64,000 bases of DNA from assembly GCF_023656415.1 (NCBI RefSeq), contig NZ_JAMOIL010000021.1:1-64000 (forward strand), read 5' to 3'. Position numbers and translations under genes: made by a program. Of this stretch, positions 33,921 through 41,718 are shown in pieces. Each line of letters opens with the position of its first letter. The first letter of the stretch is position 1. The stretch comes from Nocardioides bruguierae. GTDB lineage: Bacteria; Actinomycetota; Actinomycetes; Propionibacteriales; Nocardioidaceae. Under the pieces are notes generated by a model, which was not told the origin of the DNA, did no database searches, and saw nothing but the letters and a program-made list of their open reading frames with translations.

Positions 33921-34466
33921 ATGAGCACGCAGAACTCCGACGGCTCCCCCACCCGGCAGCCCACCGAGGAGCACCCCGGCATCGCCCGCTTCCGCGCGGC
34001 CCACGCCGAGCGCGGGGGCACCGGGGAGGTCGTCGTCCTGCCCGAGGGCGTGCACACGGCCGCGCTGGCCGCCGAGGCGCTGGGCTGCGAGGTCGGGGCG
34101 ATCGCCAACAGCCTCCTGTTCGAGGTGCCCGCCGAGGGGGACGGCCAGGAGGACAGCGGCGGCCGACCCGTCCTGGTGCTGACCTCCGGCGCCCACCGGG
34201 TCGACGTGGCGGCCACGGCGGCGCGCCTCGGGGTGCCGCGGCTGAAGCGGGCGAGCCCCGCGTTCGTCCGCGCGCACACCGGCCAGGTGATCGGCGGGGT
34301 CTCCCCGCTCGGGCACCCCGCCCCGGTCCCCACCTACCTGGACCCGTGGCTCGAGCGGCACCCGGTCGTCTGGGCCGCGGCCGGTCACCCCGCCGCGGTG
34401 TTCTCCACCACCTTCGCCGAGCTCGTGGCACTGACCGGCGCCCCGGTCGTGGACGTCGAGCCGTGA
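33921..34466 (+). CDS. YbaK/EbsC family aminoacyl-tRNA editing-like protein
   Basis: Protein of 181 residues with the YbaK/ProXp fold, whose members hydrolyse mischarged Cys- or Ala-tRNA. Visible are ARFRAAHAERGGTGEVVVLPEGVHTAALAAEALGC, where AIANSLLFEV follows, VLVLTSGAHRVD, and the closing GQVIGGVSPLGHPAPVPTYLD motif that holds the conserved Gly-Gly-x-x-Pro. The tRNA specificity is not evident. The start fits a leaderless transcript. The next gene overlaps by four bases. Confidence 0.9.
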   Translation: MSTQNSDGSPTRQPTEEHPGIARFRAAHAERGGTGEVVVLPEGVHTAALAAEALGCEVGAIANSLLFEVPAEGDGQEDSGGRPVLVLTSGAHRVDVAATAARLGVPRLKRASPAFVRAHTGQVIGGVSPLGHPAPVPTYLDPWLERHPVVWAAAGHPAAVFSTTFAELVALTGAPVVDVEP

Positions 34467-34933
34467 GCGACCTCCCGGTCGTCACCGCGCTGCACCTCGC
34501 CCCGCGGCACCACGCACCGACCGAGCAGGTCGACGCGATCGCGGTCGAGGCCGGGCGCGGTGTCGTCGGCGACCGCTACCACGGCAGCCGGCACCGGCAC
34601 GTGAGCGTGCAGTCGGCACCGAGCCTCGCCGAGGCCGCCGGCGTCCTCGGCGCGCCGGTGGAGCCCGGCGCCACCCGGCGCACCGTCACGGTCTCGGACG
34701 GACGGGTGCCCACCGAGCCCGGGGCGGTGCTGCGCCTGGGCGACCCGGCCCGCCCCGACGAGCAGGTCGTGCTGGAGGTCGTGCGGGTCGCGGCACCCTG
34801 CGCGCTCATGGAGACCAGCGTCGGCCCGGGCGCCAAGGCGGCGCTGCGCCGACGGGCGGGCTCGGTGCTGCGGGCACTGACCTCGGGCACCGTGCGCGTC
34901 GGCGACCCGGTCAAGGGGCTGCTCGGCGACTGA
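34463..34933 (+). CDS. MOSC domain protein
   Basis: Protein of 156 residues related to the C-terminal domain of molybdenum cofactor sulfurases. It shows AVEAGRGVVGDRYHGS, VEPGATRRTVTVSDGRV, and VRVAAPCALMETSVGPGAKAAL, with the conserved Cys (APCALME) expected to carry persulfide. MOSC proteins are stand-alone sulfur carriers or N-hydroxylated-substrate reductase parts. The GTG overlaps the YbaK stop (GTGA), so the two are translationally coupled. Confidence 0.87.
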   Translation: MSDLPVVTALHLAPRHHAPTEQVDAIAVEAGRGVVGDRYHGSRHRHVSVQSAPSLAEAAGVLGAPVEPGATRRTVTVSDGRVPTEPGAVLRLGDPARPDEQVVLEVVRVAAPCALMETSVGPGAKAALRRRAGSVLRALTSGTVRVGDPVKGLLGD

Positions 34934-34960
34934 CCCGGCCGCTCCCCCTACCCTTCCCCC

Positions 34961-34990
34961 GTGAGCCGGACGGTGGGGAGCGCGCAGTGA
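34961..34990 (+). CDS. Possible 9-residue leader peptide
   Basis: A minimal ORF (GTG start, peptide VSRTVGSAQ) begins six bases after a TACCCT -10-like box (34949-34954). Its TGA overlaps the GTG of the following oxidoreductase gene. This geometry suits a leaderless leader peptide that couples translation into the main gene. Evidence is positional only. Confidence 0.35.
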   Translation: MSRTVGSAQ

Positions 34991-36324
34991 GCAGGGTCGT
35001 CGTGGTCGGCGCCGGGCTCGCGGGGCTCGCCGCGGCCCTGCGGTGCGCGAAGCAGGGCCACGAGGTGGTGCTGCTCGAGCGCGGCACCACCCTCGGCGGG
35101 GCCCTCGGCACGGTCGCGACCGACGGCTTCACCTGGGACGCGGGGCCCGACCGGACCCTCCTGCCCGCCGTCGTCCGCGACCTGTTCCGCAAGACCGGGC
35201 GACCGCTGGAGCGCGAGCTGGACCTGGTGCCGCTCGAGGCCCACCGCGAGCACCGCTTCCCCGACGGCACCGCCGTGCGGCTCGAGGCCGGCAGGGCGGC
35301 GGCGATCCGCGCCGTCGAGACGCTGAGCCCCGGCCTGGGCCGCGCCTGGGCCGCGCACGTCGGCTCGTACGCGAGCACGTGGGAGGCCCTGCGGCCCACG
35401 TTCGAGCACCCGGTGCCCGACGCCGGCCCCGGTGAGGAGGCGGCACGCCTGCTGCGCTCACGGGCCTCGCTGGCCCGGTCGCTGCGCCGGGCGCTGCCCG
35501 ACCCGCGCCTGCGTGCCGTGGCCGCACACCCGTTCGTCGCCGACGGCCACGACCCGCGCGAGGTGCCGGCCTGGGCCGGCCTCGTCACCTACCTCGAGCA
35601 GACCTTCGGCACCTGGACCCTGCCCGGGGGGCTGGCCCTGCTGGGCGAGCACCTGGCCGCGCGGCTGCCGCTGCGGGGCGTCGACGTGCGCACCGGGGTG
35701 CGCGTCACCGACCTGAGGGTCGAGCCGGGGCGCCGGGCCGTGCGCGGGGTGGTCACCGACGCCGGCGACGTCGACGCCGACGTCGTCCTGCTCGCCACCG
35801 ACCCCCGCACCCTGCCGGTCGGCGCGGCCCTGCTGCCGGGGCTGCGCCGCACGCTGCCCGCCCTGCCTCCGCGCGTGGTGCACCTCGGCCTGGAGGGCAG
35901 CGAGACCCTGGACGCCGAGACCGTGCTGCACCCGGTGCACGAGGGACGACGCGGACGGCCCGGCGACCCGCTGCTCGTCGTGCGGCCCGGCGGGACGGCG
36001 CCGGCCGGCCGCACCGCCTGGACGGTGCACGTGCGGGGCACCCTCCTCGAGGACGTGCCCACGGCCCTGGCCCGGCACGGCCTCGACGTCCGCGACCGGG
36101 TGGTGGCCACGCTCGACCGCAGCCCCACCGAGCTGGTCAGCGCCTGGCACGGCACCCCGCTCGGGGTCCGCTGGGCCGGCCCGCGCACCCTCGCGCAGCG
36201 GGCCGAGGTCCGCACGGGGGTCGACGGGCTGCACGTGGTCGGCGCGCACGCCGCGGCGCTGCCCGGGCTCCCGTTCGCGGGGCTCACCGCGGCCGTGGCC
36301 GCCGAGCTGGTCGGCAAGGCCTGA
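34987..36324 (+). CDS. FAD-dependent oxidoreductase (phytoene desaturase / protoporphyrinogen oxidase-like)
   Basis: Flavoprotein of 445 residues. The N-terminal dinucleotide fold VVVVGAGLAGLAAALRCAKQGHEVVLLERGTTLGG is canonical, followed by GFTWDAGPDRTLLPAVVRDLF. A second FAD contact lies at VVLLATDPRTLPVG, and the C-terminal segment GVDGLHVVGAHAAALPGLPFAGLTAAV is the usual flavin-closing motif. The family includes carotenoid desaturases, monoamine oxidases and HemG-like enzymes; no carotenoid cluster is nearby, so the substrate is open. GTG start with GGGGAG upstream. Confidence 0.85.
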   Translation: MSRVVVVGAGLAGLAAALRCAKQGHEVVLLERGTTLGGALGTVATDGFTWDAGPDRTLLPAVVRDLFRKTGRPLERELDLVPLEAHREHRFPDGTAVRLEAGRAAAIRAVETLSPGLGRAWAAHVGSYASTWEALRPTFEHPVPDAGPGEEAARLLRSRASLARSLRRALPDPRLRAVAAHPFVADGHDPREVPAWAGLVTYLEQTFGTWTLPGGLALLGEHLAARLPLRGVDVRTGVRVTDLRVEPGRRAVRGVVTDAGDVDADVVLLATDPRTLPVGAALLPGLRRTLPALPPRVVHLGLEGSETLDAETVLHPVHEGRRGRPGDPLLVVRPGGTAPAGRTAWTVHVRGTLLEDVPTALARHGLDVRDRVVATLDRSPTELVSAWHGTPLGVRWAGPRTLAQRAEVRTGVDGLHVVGAHAAALPGLPFAGLTAAVAAELVGKA

Positions 36325-36408
36325 GACCGGAGGCCTCGGAGGTCTCGGCGTGCGCTCGCAGGCTCGCTGCTCGCCCCCCGGTGGGTCGCCGGCCACCACC
36401 GGGGAGGC

Positions 36409-37302
36409 TCAGGCCCGGGTGACGTCCAGCTTCTCGAAGATCTCGCGCGTCGCGCGGGACCGGTTCAGCGTGTAGAAGTGCAGCCCGGGTGCCCCGGCGT
36501 CGAGCAGGTCCTGGCACAGCTCGGCCGCGATCGCGATGCCCTCGGCGCGCATCGAGACGGGGTCGCCCTCGTGGGCGGCGATCCTGGCCACCACGTCCTC
36601 GGGGACCTCGGTGCCGATCAGCTCGCCCTGGCGGCGGACCGCCGCGAGGTTGAGGATCGGCATGATGCCCGGCAGCACCGGCAGGTCGACGCCGCGCTCG
36701 CGCACCCGCTCGACCAGGTCCACGTAGTCGGCGGCGCGGAAGAACATCTGGGTGACGGCGAACTCGGCGCCGGCGCGCGCCTTGAGCGCGAGGACGTCGG
36801 CGTCGTGGTCCAGCGACGGCGAGGAGGGGTGGGTCTCGGGGAACGCGGCGACACCGATGCGGAACTCGCCCTTGGCTGCGGCCATCTCCACCAGCTCCGA
36901 GGCGTGGGTGAGGCCACCGGGCGTCGGCGTCCACGCGGCCCGCGGCCCGTCCTCCGGGTCGCCGCGCAACGCCATCACGTGGTGCACCCCGGCGGCGGCG
37001 TAGTCGTCGAGGATCTGCCCGAGCTCCTCGCGGGTGTGCCCCACGCAGGTCAGGTGGGCCATCGGCAGCAGCGTGGTCTCCTCGGCGATGCGCCGCGTGA
37101 TGCGCAGCGTCCGGTCGCGCGAGGAGCCTCCGGCGCCGTAGGTCACCGAGACGAACGTCGGCTGGTAGGCCTCCAGCTCGCGGACGGTCTGCCACAGCTG
37201 CGCCTCCCCCGCCTCGTCCTTGGGCGGGAAGAACTCGAACGAGAACGAGCGCCGACCCTCACGGATGAGGTCGGTGAGTGCGCGTCCACGGCCGATCGTC
37301 AT
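36409..37302 (-). CDS. metF: Methylenetetrahydrofolate reductase
   Basis: FAD-dependent TIM-barrel enzyme of 297 residues reducing 5,10-methylene-THF to 5-methyl-THF for methionine synthesis. Key segments are FSFEFFPPKDEAGEAQLW (catalytic Glu), FVSVTYGAGGSSRDRT, HLTCVGHTREEL, VMALRGDPEDG, FAVTQMFFRAADYVDLV and LPGIMPILN. The start at 37302 gives the normal length. It is divergent from the polyprenyl synthase gene, 87 bases away, matching the Rv2172c-Rv2173 arrangement. Confidence 0.95.
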   Translation of the reverse strand: MTIGRGRALTDLIREGRRSFSFEFFPPKDEAGEAQLWQTVRELEAYQPTFVSVTYGAGGSSRDRTLRITRRIAEETTLLPMAHLTCVGHTREELGQILDDYAAAGVHHVMALRGDPEDGPRAAWTPTPGGLTHASELVEMAAAKGEFRIGVAAFPETHPSSPSLDHDADVLALKARAGAEFAVTQMFFRAADYVDLVERVRERGVDLPVLPGIMPILNLAAVRRQGELIGTEVPEDVVARIAAHEGDPVSMRAEGIAIAAELCQDLLDAGAPGLHFYTLNRSRATREIFEKLDVTRA

Positions 37303-37376
37303 GCCCACGATTCTAGGGAGCGGCCCGGGGTTTCCCCGCTTCGCCGTCCACCTCCGGCGTCCGCCCGTGCACCGTC

Positions 37377-37382
37377 TACGGT
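37377..37382 (+). promoter_or_regulatory. -10 box for a leaderless polyprenyl synthase gene
   Basis: TACGGT is followed by seven bases and the GTG at 37390, with no ribosome-binding site. Same geometry as at 33908, 48378 and 57316. Confidence 0.6.
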
Positions 37383-37389
37383 TACCTGC

Positions 37390-38535
37390 GTGACCCCCGA
37401 CGCCTCCCCCGACGTCCCGATTCCCGAGCAGGCCGACGCCCGGCCGTGGGACGCGGCCGCGTTCCGCGCACGGGTGCAGAGCGCGCTCGAGCAGTTCCTC
37501 GACACCCAGGCCGAGCGCCTCGCGCCGCTGGGCCCCGACGCCGACCGGCTGGTCGCCGAGGCCCGCGCCGTCGTCTCGGGAGGCAAGCGGTTCCGTGCCG
37601 CCTTCTGCTGGTGGGGCCACCAGGCCGTCGCGGGCGCGTTCGCGGAGGGAGAGAAGGAAGGCCAGGCGGACGCGGCGCACGAGGACGCCCTGGTGCGCGC
37701 CTCGGCCGCGCTGGAGCTGCTGCACGCCAGCGCCCTCGTGCACGACGACCTCATGGACGCCTCCGACACCCGCCGTGGCCGCCCTGCGACCCACCGCGGA
37801 TTCGAGGCCGAGCACCGCGCCGACGCGTGGCGCGGCGACCCCGAGCAGTACGGCGCCGCGGCGGCGATCCTGCTGGGCGATCTGCTGCTGAGCTGGTCCG
37901 ACGAGCTGCTGCGCACCTGCGGCCTGCCCACCGAGCGGGTCGCCGCGGCGCTGGCGGTGCTCGACGCCTGCCGCACCGAGGTGATCGCCGGACAGTTCCT
38001 CGACGTCTCCGTGCAGGCCCGCGGCCGCGCCGACGTCGACGCCGCGATGACCGTCCTGCGCTACAAGTCCGCCAAGTACTCCATCGAGCGCCCGCTGCAC
38101 GTGGGGGCGGCCCTGGCCGGGGCGGACGAGGCACAGGTCCGCGCCCTCACCGGCTTCGGCCTGCCCCTGGGCGAGGCGTTCCAGCTGCGCGACGACCTGC
38201 TGGGCGTCTACGGCGACCCCGCCACCACGGGCAAGCCCGCCGGTGACGACCTGGTCGAGGGCAAGCGCACCGTGCTGGTCGCGCTGGCGCTCGACGCCGC
38301 CTCCGAGGAGGACGCCGCGCTGCTCGACCGCTCGCTGGGGCGCCCCCTGACCGACGAGCAGGTCGACCGGCTGCGCGCGGTCATCACCGAGGCCGGCGCC
38401 GCCGCCCAGGTCGAGGAGGTCATCACCGCGCTGGCCGACCGAGCCGTGGGCGTGCTGCGGAGCAGCGGCTTCGACCCGCGCGCCATCGCGGTGCTGACCC
38501 AGCTGGCCTCGGCGGCCACCCAGCGCGCCCTCTGA
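37390..38535 (+). CDS. Polyprenyl diphosphate synthase (geranylgeranyl/farnesyl-type)
   Basis: Trans-prenyltransferase of 381 residues. The first aspartate-rich motif is LVHDDLMDASDTRRGRPATH and the second is FQLRDDLLGVYGDP, with GKPAGDDLVEGKRT after it. GGKRFRAAFCWWG is the IPP-binding lysine region, and LRYKSAKYSIERPL is typical. The residues before the first motif suggest a medium-chain product, but chain length cannot be fixed by eye. It corresponds to idsA2/grcC-type genes next to metF in mycobacteria. Confidence 0.93.
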   Translation: MTPDASPDVPIPEQADARPWDAAAFRARVQSALEQFLDTQAERLAPLGPDADRLVAEARAVVSGGKRFRAAFCWWGHQAVAGAFAEGEKEGQADAAHEDALVRASAALELLHASALVHDDLMDASDTRRGRPATHRGFEAEHRADAWRGDPEQYGAAAAILLGDLLLSWSDELLRTCGLPTERVAAALAVLDACRTEVIAGQFLDVSVQARGRADVDAAMTVLRYKSAKYSIERPLHVGAALAGADEAQVRALTGFGLPLGEAFQLRDDLLGVYGDPATTGKPAGDDLVEGKRTVLVALALDAASEEDAALLDRSLGRPLTDEQVDRLRAVITEAGAAAQVEEVITALADRAVGVLRSSGFDPRAIAVLTQLASAATQRAL

Positions 38536-38557
38536 GCGCGGGTCGGCCGCGCGGGGC

Positions 38558-39037
38558 TCAGGGGCCGACGCGCAGGAAGGTCCAGCCCCCGTCGGCGGAC
38601 CAGTACCACTCGCCGGCCTCGCCACGCACCAGCTGCTCCGTGCGCGGCTCGACGTCGGCCTCGGTCACCGGGTAGAGCACGTAGTAGCCCTCGGCCTTGG
38701 CGGGGAGGAGCCCCGCGCCGTTCGAGAACGGCTCGCCGTCGACACCCGTGCTCGCCAGCGTCCCGTCGGTGTGCCGGGCCATCACGTCGAGCGCGGCGTC
38801 CGGCAGGTCCGTGGCGGCCACGTAGCGCAGCCCGGACTCCGGGTCGGTCTCGGCCAGCGCGCCGGTGGAGACCACCGCGCCCTGCTCGGCCCCGCCCGTG
38901 CCGGTGGGGGTGCCCGGCTCGCGCCCGGAGATCAGCCAGATGCCGATGACGACCACCAGCACCAGCACGATCGCGAGCGCGCCCGAGGGCCCGCCCCGCT
39001 GGGGGCGGACGTTCTCGGGCTGGAGCCGGTAGACCAT
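38558..39037 (-). CDS. Membrane-anchored RNase Sa/N1-like protein lacking catalytic residues
   Basis: Protein of 159 residues. One N-terminal transmembrane helix (ALAIVLVLVVVIGIWLISG) is followed by a G/T linker and a domain that aligns by eye with Streptomyces RNase Sa: LPDAALDVM, FSNGAGLLP, GYYVLYPV, LVRGEAGEWYW, GGWTFLRV against LPPEATDTL, FQNRESVLP, GYYHEYTV, IITGEATQEDYY, DHYATFSLI. The catalytic Glu54, Arg69 and His85 of RNase Sa fall on Leu, Gln and Gly here, so RNase activity is unlikely. It lies 22 bases downstream of the Rv2175c-like gene in the same direction. Function unknown; it may bind nucleotides or an inhibitor-like partner. Confidence 0.7.
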   Translation of the reverse strand: MVYRLQPENVRPQRGGPSGALAIVLVLVVVIGIWLISGREPGTPTGTGGAEQGAVVSTGALAETDPESGLRYVAATDLPDAALDVMARHTDGTLASTGVDGEPFSNGAGLLPAKAEGYYVLYPVTEADVEPRTEQLVRGEAGEWYWSADGGWTFLRVGP

Positions 39038-39059
39038 GTCTCGTGCGCCGTGGGGCGCC

Positions 39060-39437
39060 TCAGAAGGCCATGGCCTGCGCGCGGCGCTTGACCTCGGAGC
39101 CGCGGTTCTCGCGCAGCGCGTCGATCGGGCGACCGGGCAGGTCGGCGTCCAGGAAGATCCAGGCGATGCACTCGCGGTCGTCGTAGCCGTTGTCGTGCAT
39201 CATCGTCAGCAGGCCGGGCAGGCCCTTGACGGGCTCCCCGGTCTCGGTGTCGATCAGCAGCGCGGGCACGCGCTGCCCGGCCTTGGGCCACGGCACGGCG
39301 CCGGCCAGCTGGTGTTCCTTGATCATGGTGCGGACCTTCGCGGGGGTCACGCCGAGGAGCTGGGCGGCCTCGGACCACTCCAGCCAGTCCTCGACGAGCA
39401 CCGCGAGGTCGTGCTCGGCCAGGGGCGTCTCGCTCAT
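39060..39437 (-). CDS. Rv2175c-type winged-helix DNA-binding protein
   Basis: Protein of 125 residues. An excisionase-like helix-turn-helix lies at WLEWSEAAQLLGVTPAKVRTMIKEHQL; the C-terminal half has VPALLIDTETGEPVKGLPGLLT, GYDDRECIAWIFLDADLPGRPIDALRENRGSEVKRRAQAMAF. This is the conserved layout of M. tuberculosis Rv2175c, a DNA-binding substrate of the kinase PknL. Here too it is divergent from the pknL gene, 159 bases away. The start at 39437 gives a family-length protein. Confidence 0.9.
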   Translation of the reverse strand: MSETPLAEHDLAVLVEDWLEWSEAAQLLGVTPAKVRTMIKEHQLAGAVPWPKAGQRVPALLIDTETGEPVKGLPGLLTMMHDNGYDDRECIAWIFLDADLPGRPIDALRENRGSEVKRRAQAMAF

Positions 39438-39596
39438 GGGTCCATGCTCCCACGACCGGCACGTGCGTCCACCTCCCCGGAGCCCTCCCCGGGACGCGCC
39501 CCCGGGGCGGGGCGTCGTACGGCGTGCTTGCAGCGGCACGGAGCGCGCGGACCGTACGATTGCGGCTCACCCGAGCGAGGCGGAGAGGAGCCCGAC

Positions 39597-41660
39597 GTGC
39601 CCGACCCGGGAGATCCCCTCCTCGGCCGCGTGCTCGACGGCCGCTACCGCGTCGACGTCGCCGTCGCCCGGGGTGGCATGGCCACCGTCTACGAGGCGCA
39701 CGACCTGCGCCTGGACCGCACCGTGGCCGTCAAGGTCATGCACGTGGGTCTCGGCGACGACGGCGCCTTCGCCGCCCGCTTCGTCCGCGAGGCCCGGGCG
39801 GCCGCGCGCCTGTCCCACCCCAACGTCGTCGCCGTCCACGACCAGGGGGACGACGGCGGCACGCTGTTCCTCGCCATGGAGCTGGTGCGCGGGCACACCC
39901 TGCGCGAGGTGATCGGCAAGGAGGCGCCGATGGGCCCGGCCCGCGCCCTCGCGCTGCTGGAGCCGGTCGTCTCCGCGCTGGCCGCCGCGCACCGCGCGGG
40001 CGTCGTGCACCGCGACGTGAAGCCGGAGAACGTGCTCATCGCCGACGACGGCCGGATCAAGGTCGCCGACTTCGGCCTGGCCAAGGCCGTCGGCACCGAC
40101 ACCCAGCACACCGCGACCGGCGGCATCCTCATCGGCACCGTGTCCTACCTCGCGCCCGAGCTGGTCGCCGAGGGCGTCAGCGACGCCCGGGCGGACGTCT
40201 ACGCTGCCGGCGTCCTGGCCTACGAGCTGCTGACCGGCCGCAAGCCGCACGAGGGCGAGACCCCCATCCAGGTGGCCTACAAGCACGTGAACTCCGACGT
40301 GCCCGCGCCCTCGGCGCTGGTGCCGGGCCTGCCGGACTTCGTCGACGCGTTCGTCGCCCGCGCCACGGCGCGCGACCGCTCGCAGCGGCCCGCCGACGCC
40401 GGCGTGCTGCTGCACCACCTGCACCGGGTGGCGCACGCGGTGGCCGAGGGCAGCCGCAGCGACCCCGAGCTCACCCAGGACCTGGCGCCGCTGCGCCTGG
40501 GCACCGTGCCCATCGCGCTGGCCGGCGCCGCCGCACCGGCACCCACCGAGCACCGCCTCGACGACTCCTCCCCCCAGGTGCTGGAGCCCGAGGAGCTCGA
40601 CGACTTCGCGCGGGGCTACCCCGTGGACACCGGCGCGACCCACCGTGCCGAGGCGACGGAGGAGACCACCGTCGTCCCGTCCGTCCCGGCAGCGGCCGCC
40701 GCACCGGTGCCCGCCGTCCGCCCGGCCCCCGAGCCGCCCGCGGAGCAGCACGCCCCGGCCCGCGGGCCCCGGCGTCGTCGTCGCGGGCTGGTCCTGCTCG
40801 TGCTCGGCCTGGTGCTGGCCGTCGGCGTCGCCGCGGGCGCCTGGTGGTTCGGCTGGGCCCGCTACACGACCGTGCCGGCGGTGCTGGGCCAGACCCGGGC
40901 GGCCGCCGTGGCCGAGCTCGAGGACGCGGGGTTCGACGTCACCGTGGGCGACCCCGTCTTCAGCAACACCGTCGAGCAGGGTCGAGTGGTCTCGGCCGAC
41001 CCCGGGGCCGGGCAGCGGCTGCTGCCGGGGGCGAGCATCGAGATCATCGTCTCGCGCGGCGTCGAGGAGTACCCGGTGCCCGACGTGGTCGGCTCCGCCC
41101 TCCAGGCGGCCCGGCGGGCCGTCGCGGGCACCAGCCTCGCCGTCGGCGACGTCGTCCGCCGCTACTCCGAGACCGTCGCCGAGGGCGACGTCATCTCCAC
41201 CGACCCGCGGGCCGGGGTCGTCCTGCGCCCCGGCGCGAGGGTCGACCTGGTGGTCAGCAAGGGCCGCCGCCCCATCCCCGTCGGCAGCTGGGTGGGCAAG
41301 GACGCCGAGGTCGCCACCGCGCGCCTGGAGAAGCGCGGCCTCGTGGTGGACGCCTCCACGGAGGTCCACGACGACACGGTGCCCGAGGGCGCGGTGGTCT
41401 CGCAGTCCCCCACCGACGGCACCCTGTACCGCGGCGAGACCGTCTCGCTCACCGTCTCGCTGGGCCCCGAGATGGTCGAGGTGCCCGGGGTGCGCGCCCA
41501 GGGCGTCGACGCCGCGACCGAGACCCTCGAGGCGGCCGGCTTCGTCGTCGAGGTCGAGCAGGTCTCCGACTACCTCGGCCTCGGGTTCGTGTACCGCACC
41601 GACCCGTCCGCGGGAACGATGCTGCCGAAGGGCAGCACGGTGACGATCTTCATCATCTGA
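39597..41660 (+). CDS. pknL: PASTA-domain serine/threonine protein kinase (PknL-like)
   Basis: Bitopic kinase of 687 residues. The cytoplasmic kinase domain (about 15-280) has the glycine loop VARGGMATVYEA, AVKVM lysine, HRDVKPENVL, VADFGLAKAV and SYLAPELV. A proline-rich juxtamembrane segment leads to a transmembrane helix (about 397-418). Four extracellular PASTA repeats follow, beginning TVPAVLGQT, PVPDVVGSA, PVGSWVGKD and EVPGVRAQG, which sense muropeptides or lipid II in relatives. The GTG has GGAGAGGAG upstream. In mycobacteria the family phosphorylates the adjacent Rv2175c protein, and control of cell wall and division genes is likely here. Confidence 0.94.
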   Translation: MPDPGDPLLGRVLDGRYRVDVAVARGGMATVYEAHDLRLDRTVAVKVMHVGLGDDGAFAARFVREARAAARLSHPNVVAVHDQGDDGGTLFLAMELVRGHTLREVIGKEAPMGPARALALLEPVVSALAAAHRAGVVHRDVKPENVLIADDGRIKVADFGLAKAVGTDTQHTATGGILIGTVSYLAPELVAEGVSDARADVYAAGVLAYELLTGRKPHEGETPIQVAYKHVNSDVPAPSALVPGLPDFVDAFVARATARDRSQRPADAGVLLHHLHRVAHAVAEGSRSDPELTQDLAPLRLGTVPIALAGAAAPAPTEHRLDDSSPQVLEPEELDDFARGYPVDTGATHRAEATEETTVVPSVPAAAAAPVPAVRPAPEPPAEQHAPARGPRRRRRGLVLLVLGLVLAVGVAAGAWWFGWARYTTVPAVLGQTRAAAVAELEDAGFDVTVGDPVFSNTVEQGRVVSADPGAGQRLLPGASIEIIVSRGVEEYPVPDVVGSALQAARRAVAGTSLAVGDVVRRYSETVAEGDVISTDPRAGVVLRPGARVDLVVSKGRRPIPVGSWVGKDAEVATARLEKRGLVVDASTEVHDDTVPEGAVVSQSPTDGTLYRGETVSLTVSLGPEMVEVPGVRAQGVDAATETLEAAGFVVEVEQVSDYLGLGFVYRTDPSAGTMLPKGSTVTIFII

Positions 41661-41718
41661 GCGCCACGCCCGGGGCACCGGGCGCGCTCCGGGATCACAG
41701 CCGGGCTCAGACCCTGGC

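Noticed and set aside
39528..39560. TTGCAG and TACGAT as a sigma-70-type promoter for pknL
   Set aside because: The spacer would be 21 bases, too long; TACGAT alone may still be a -10 element but this was not annotated as a feature.
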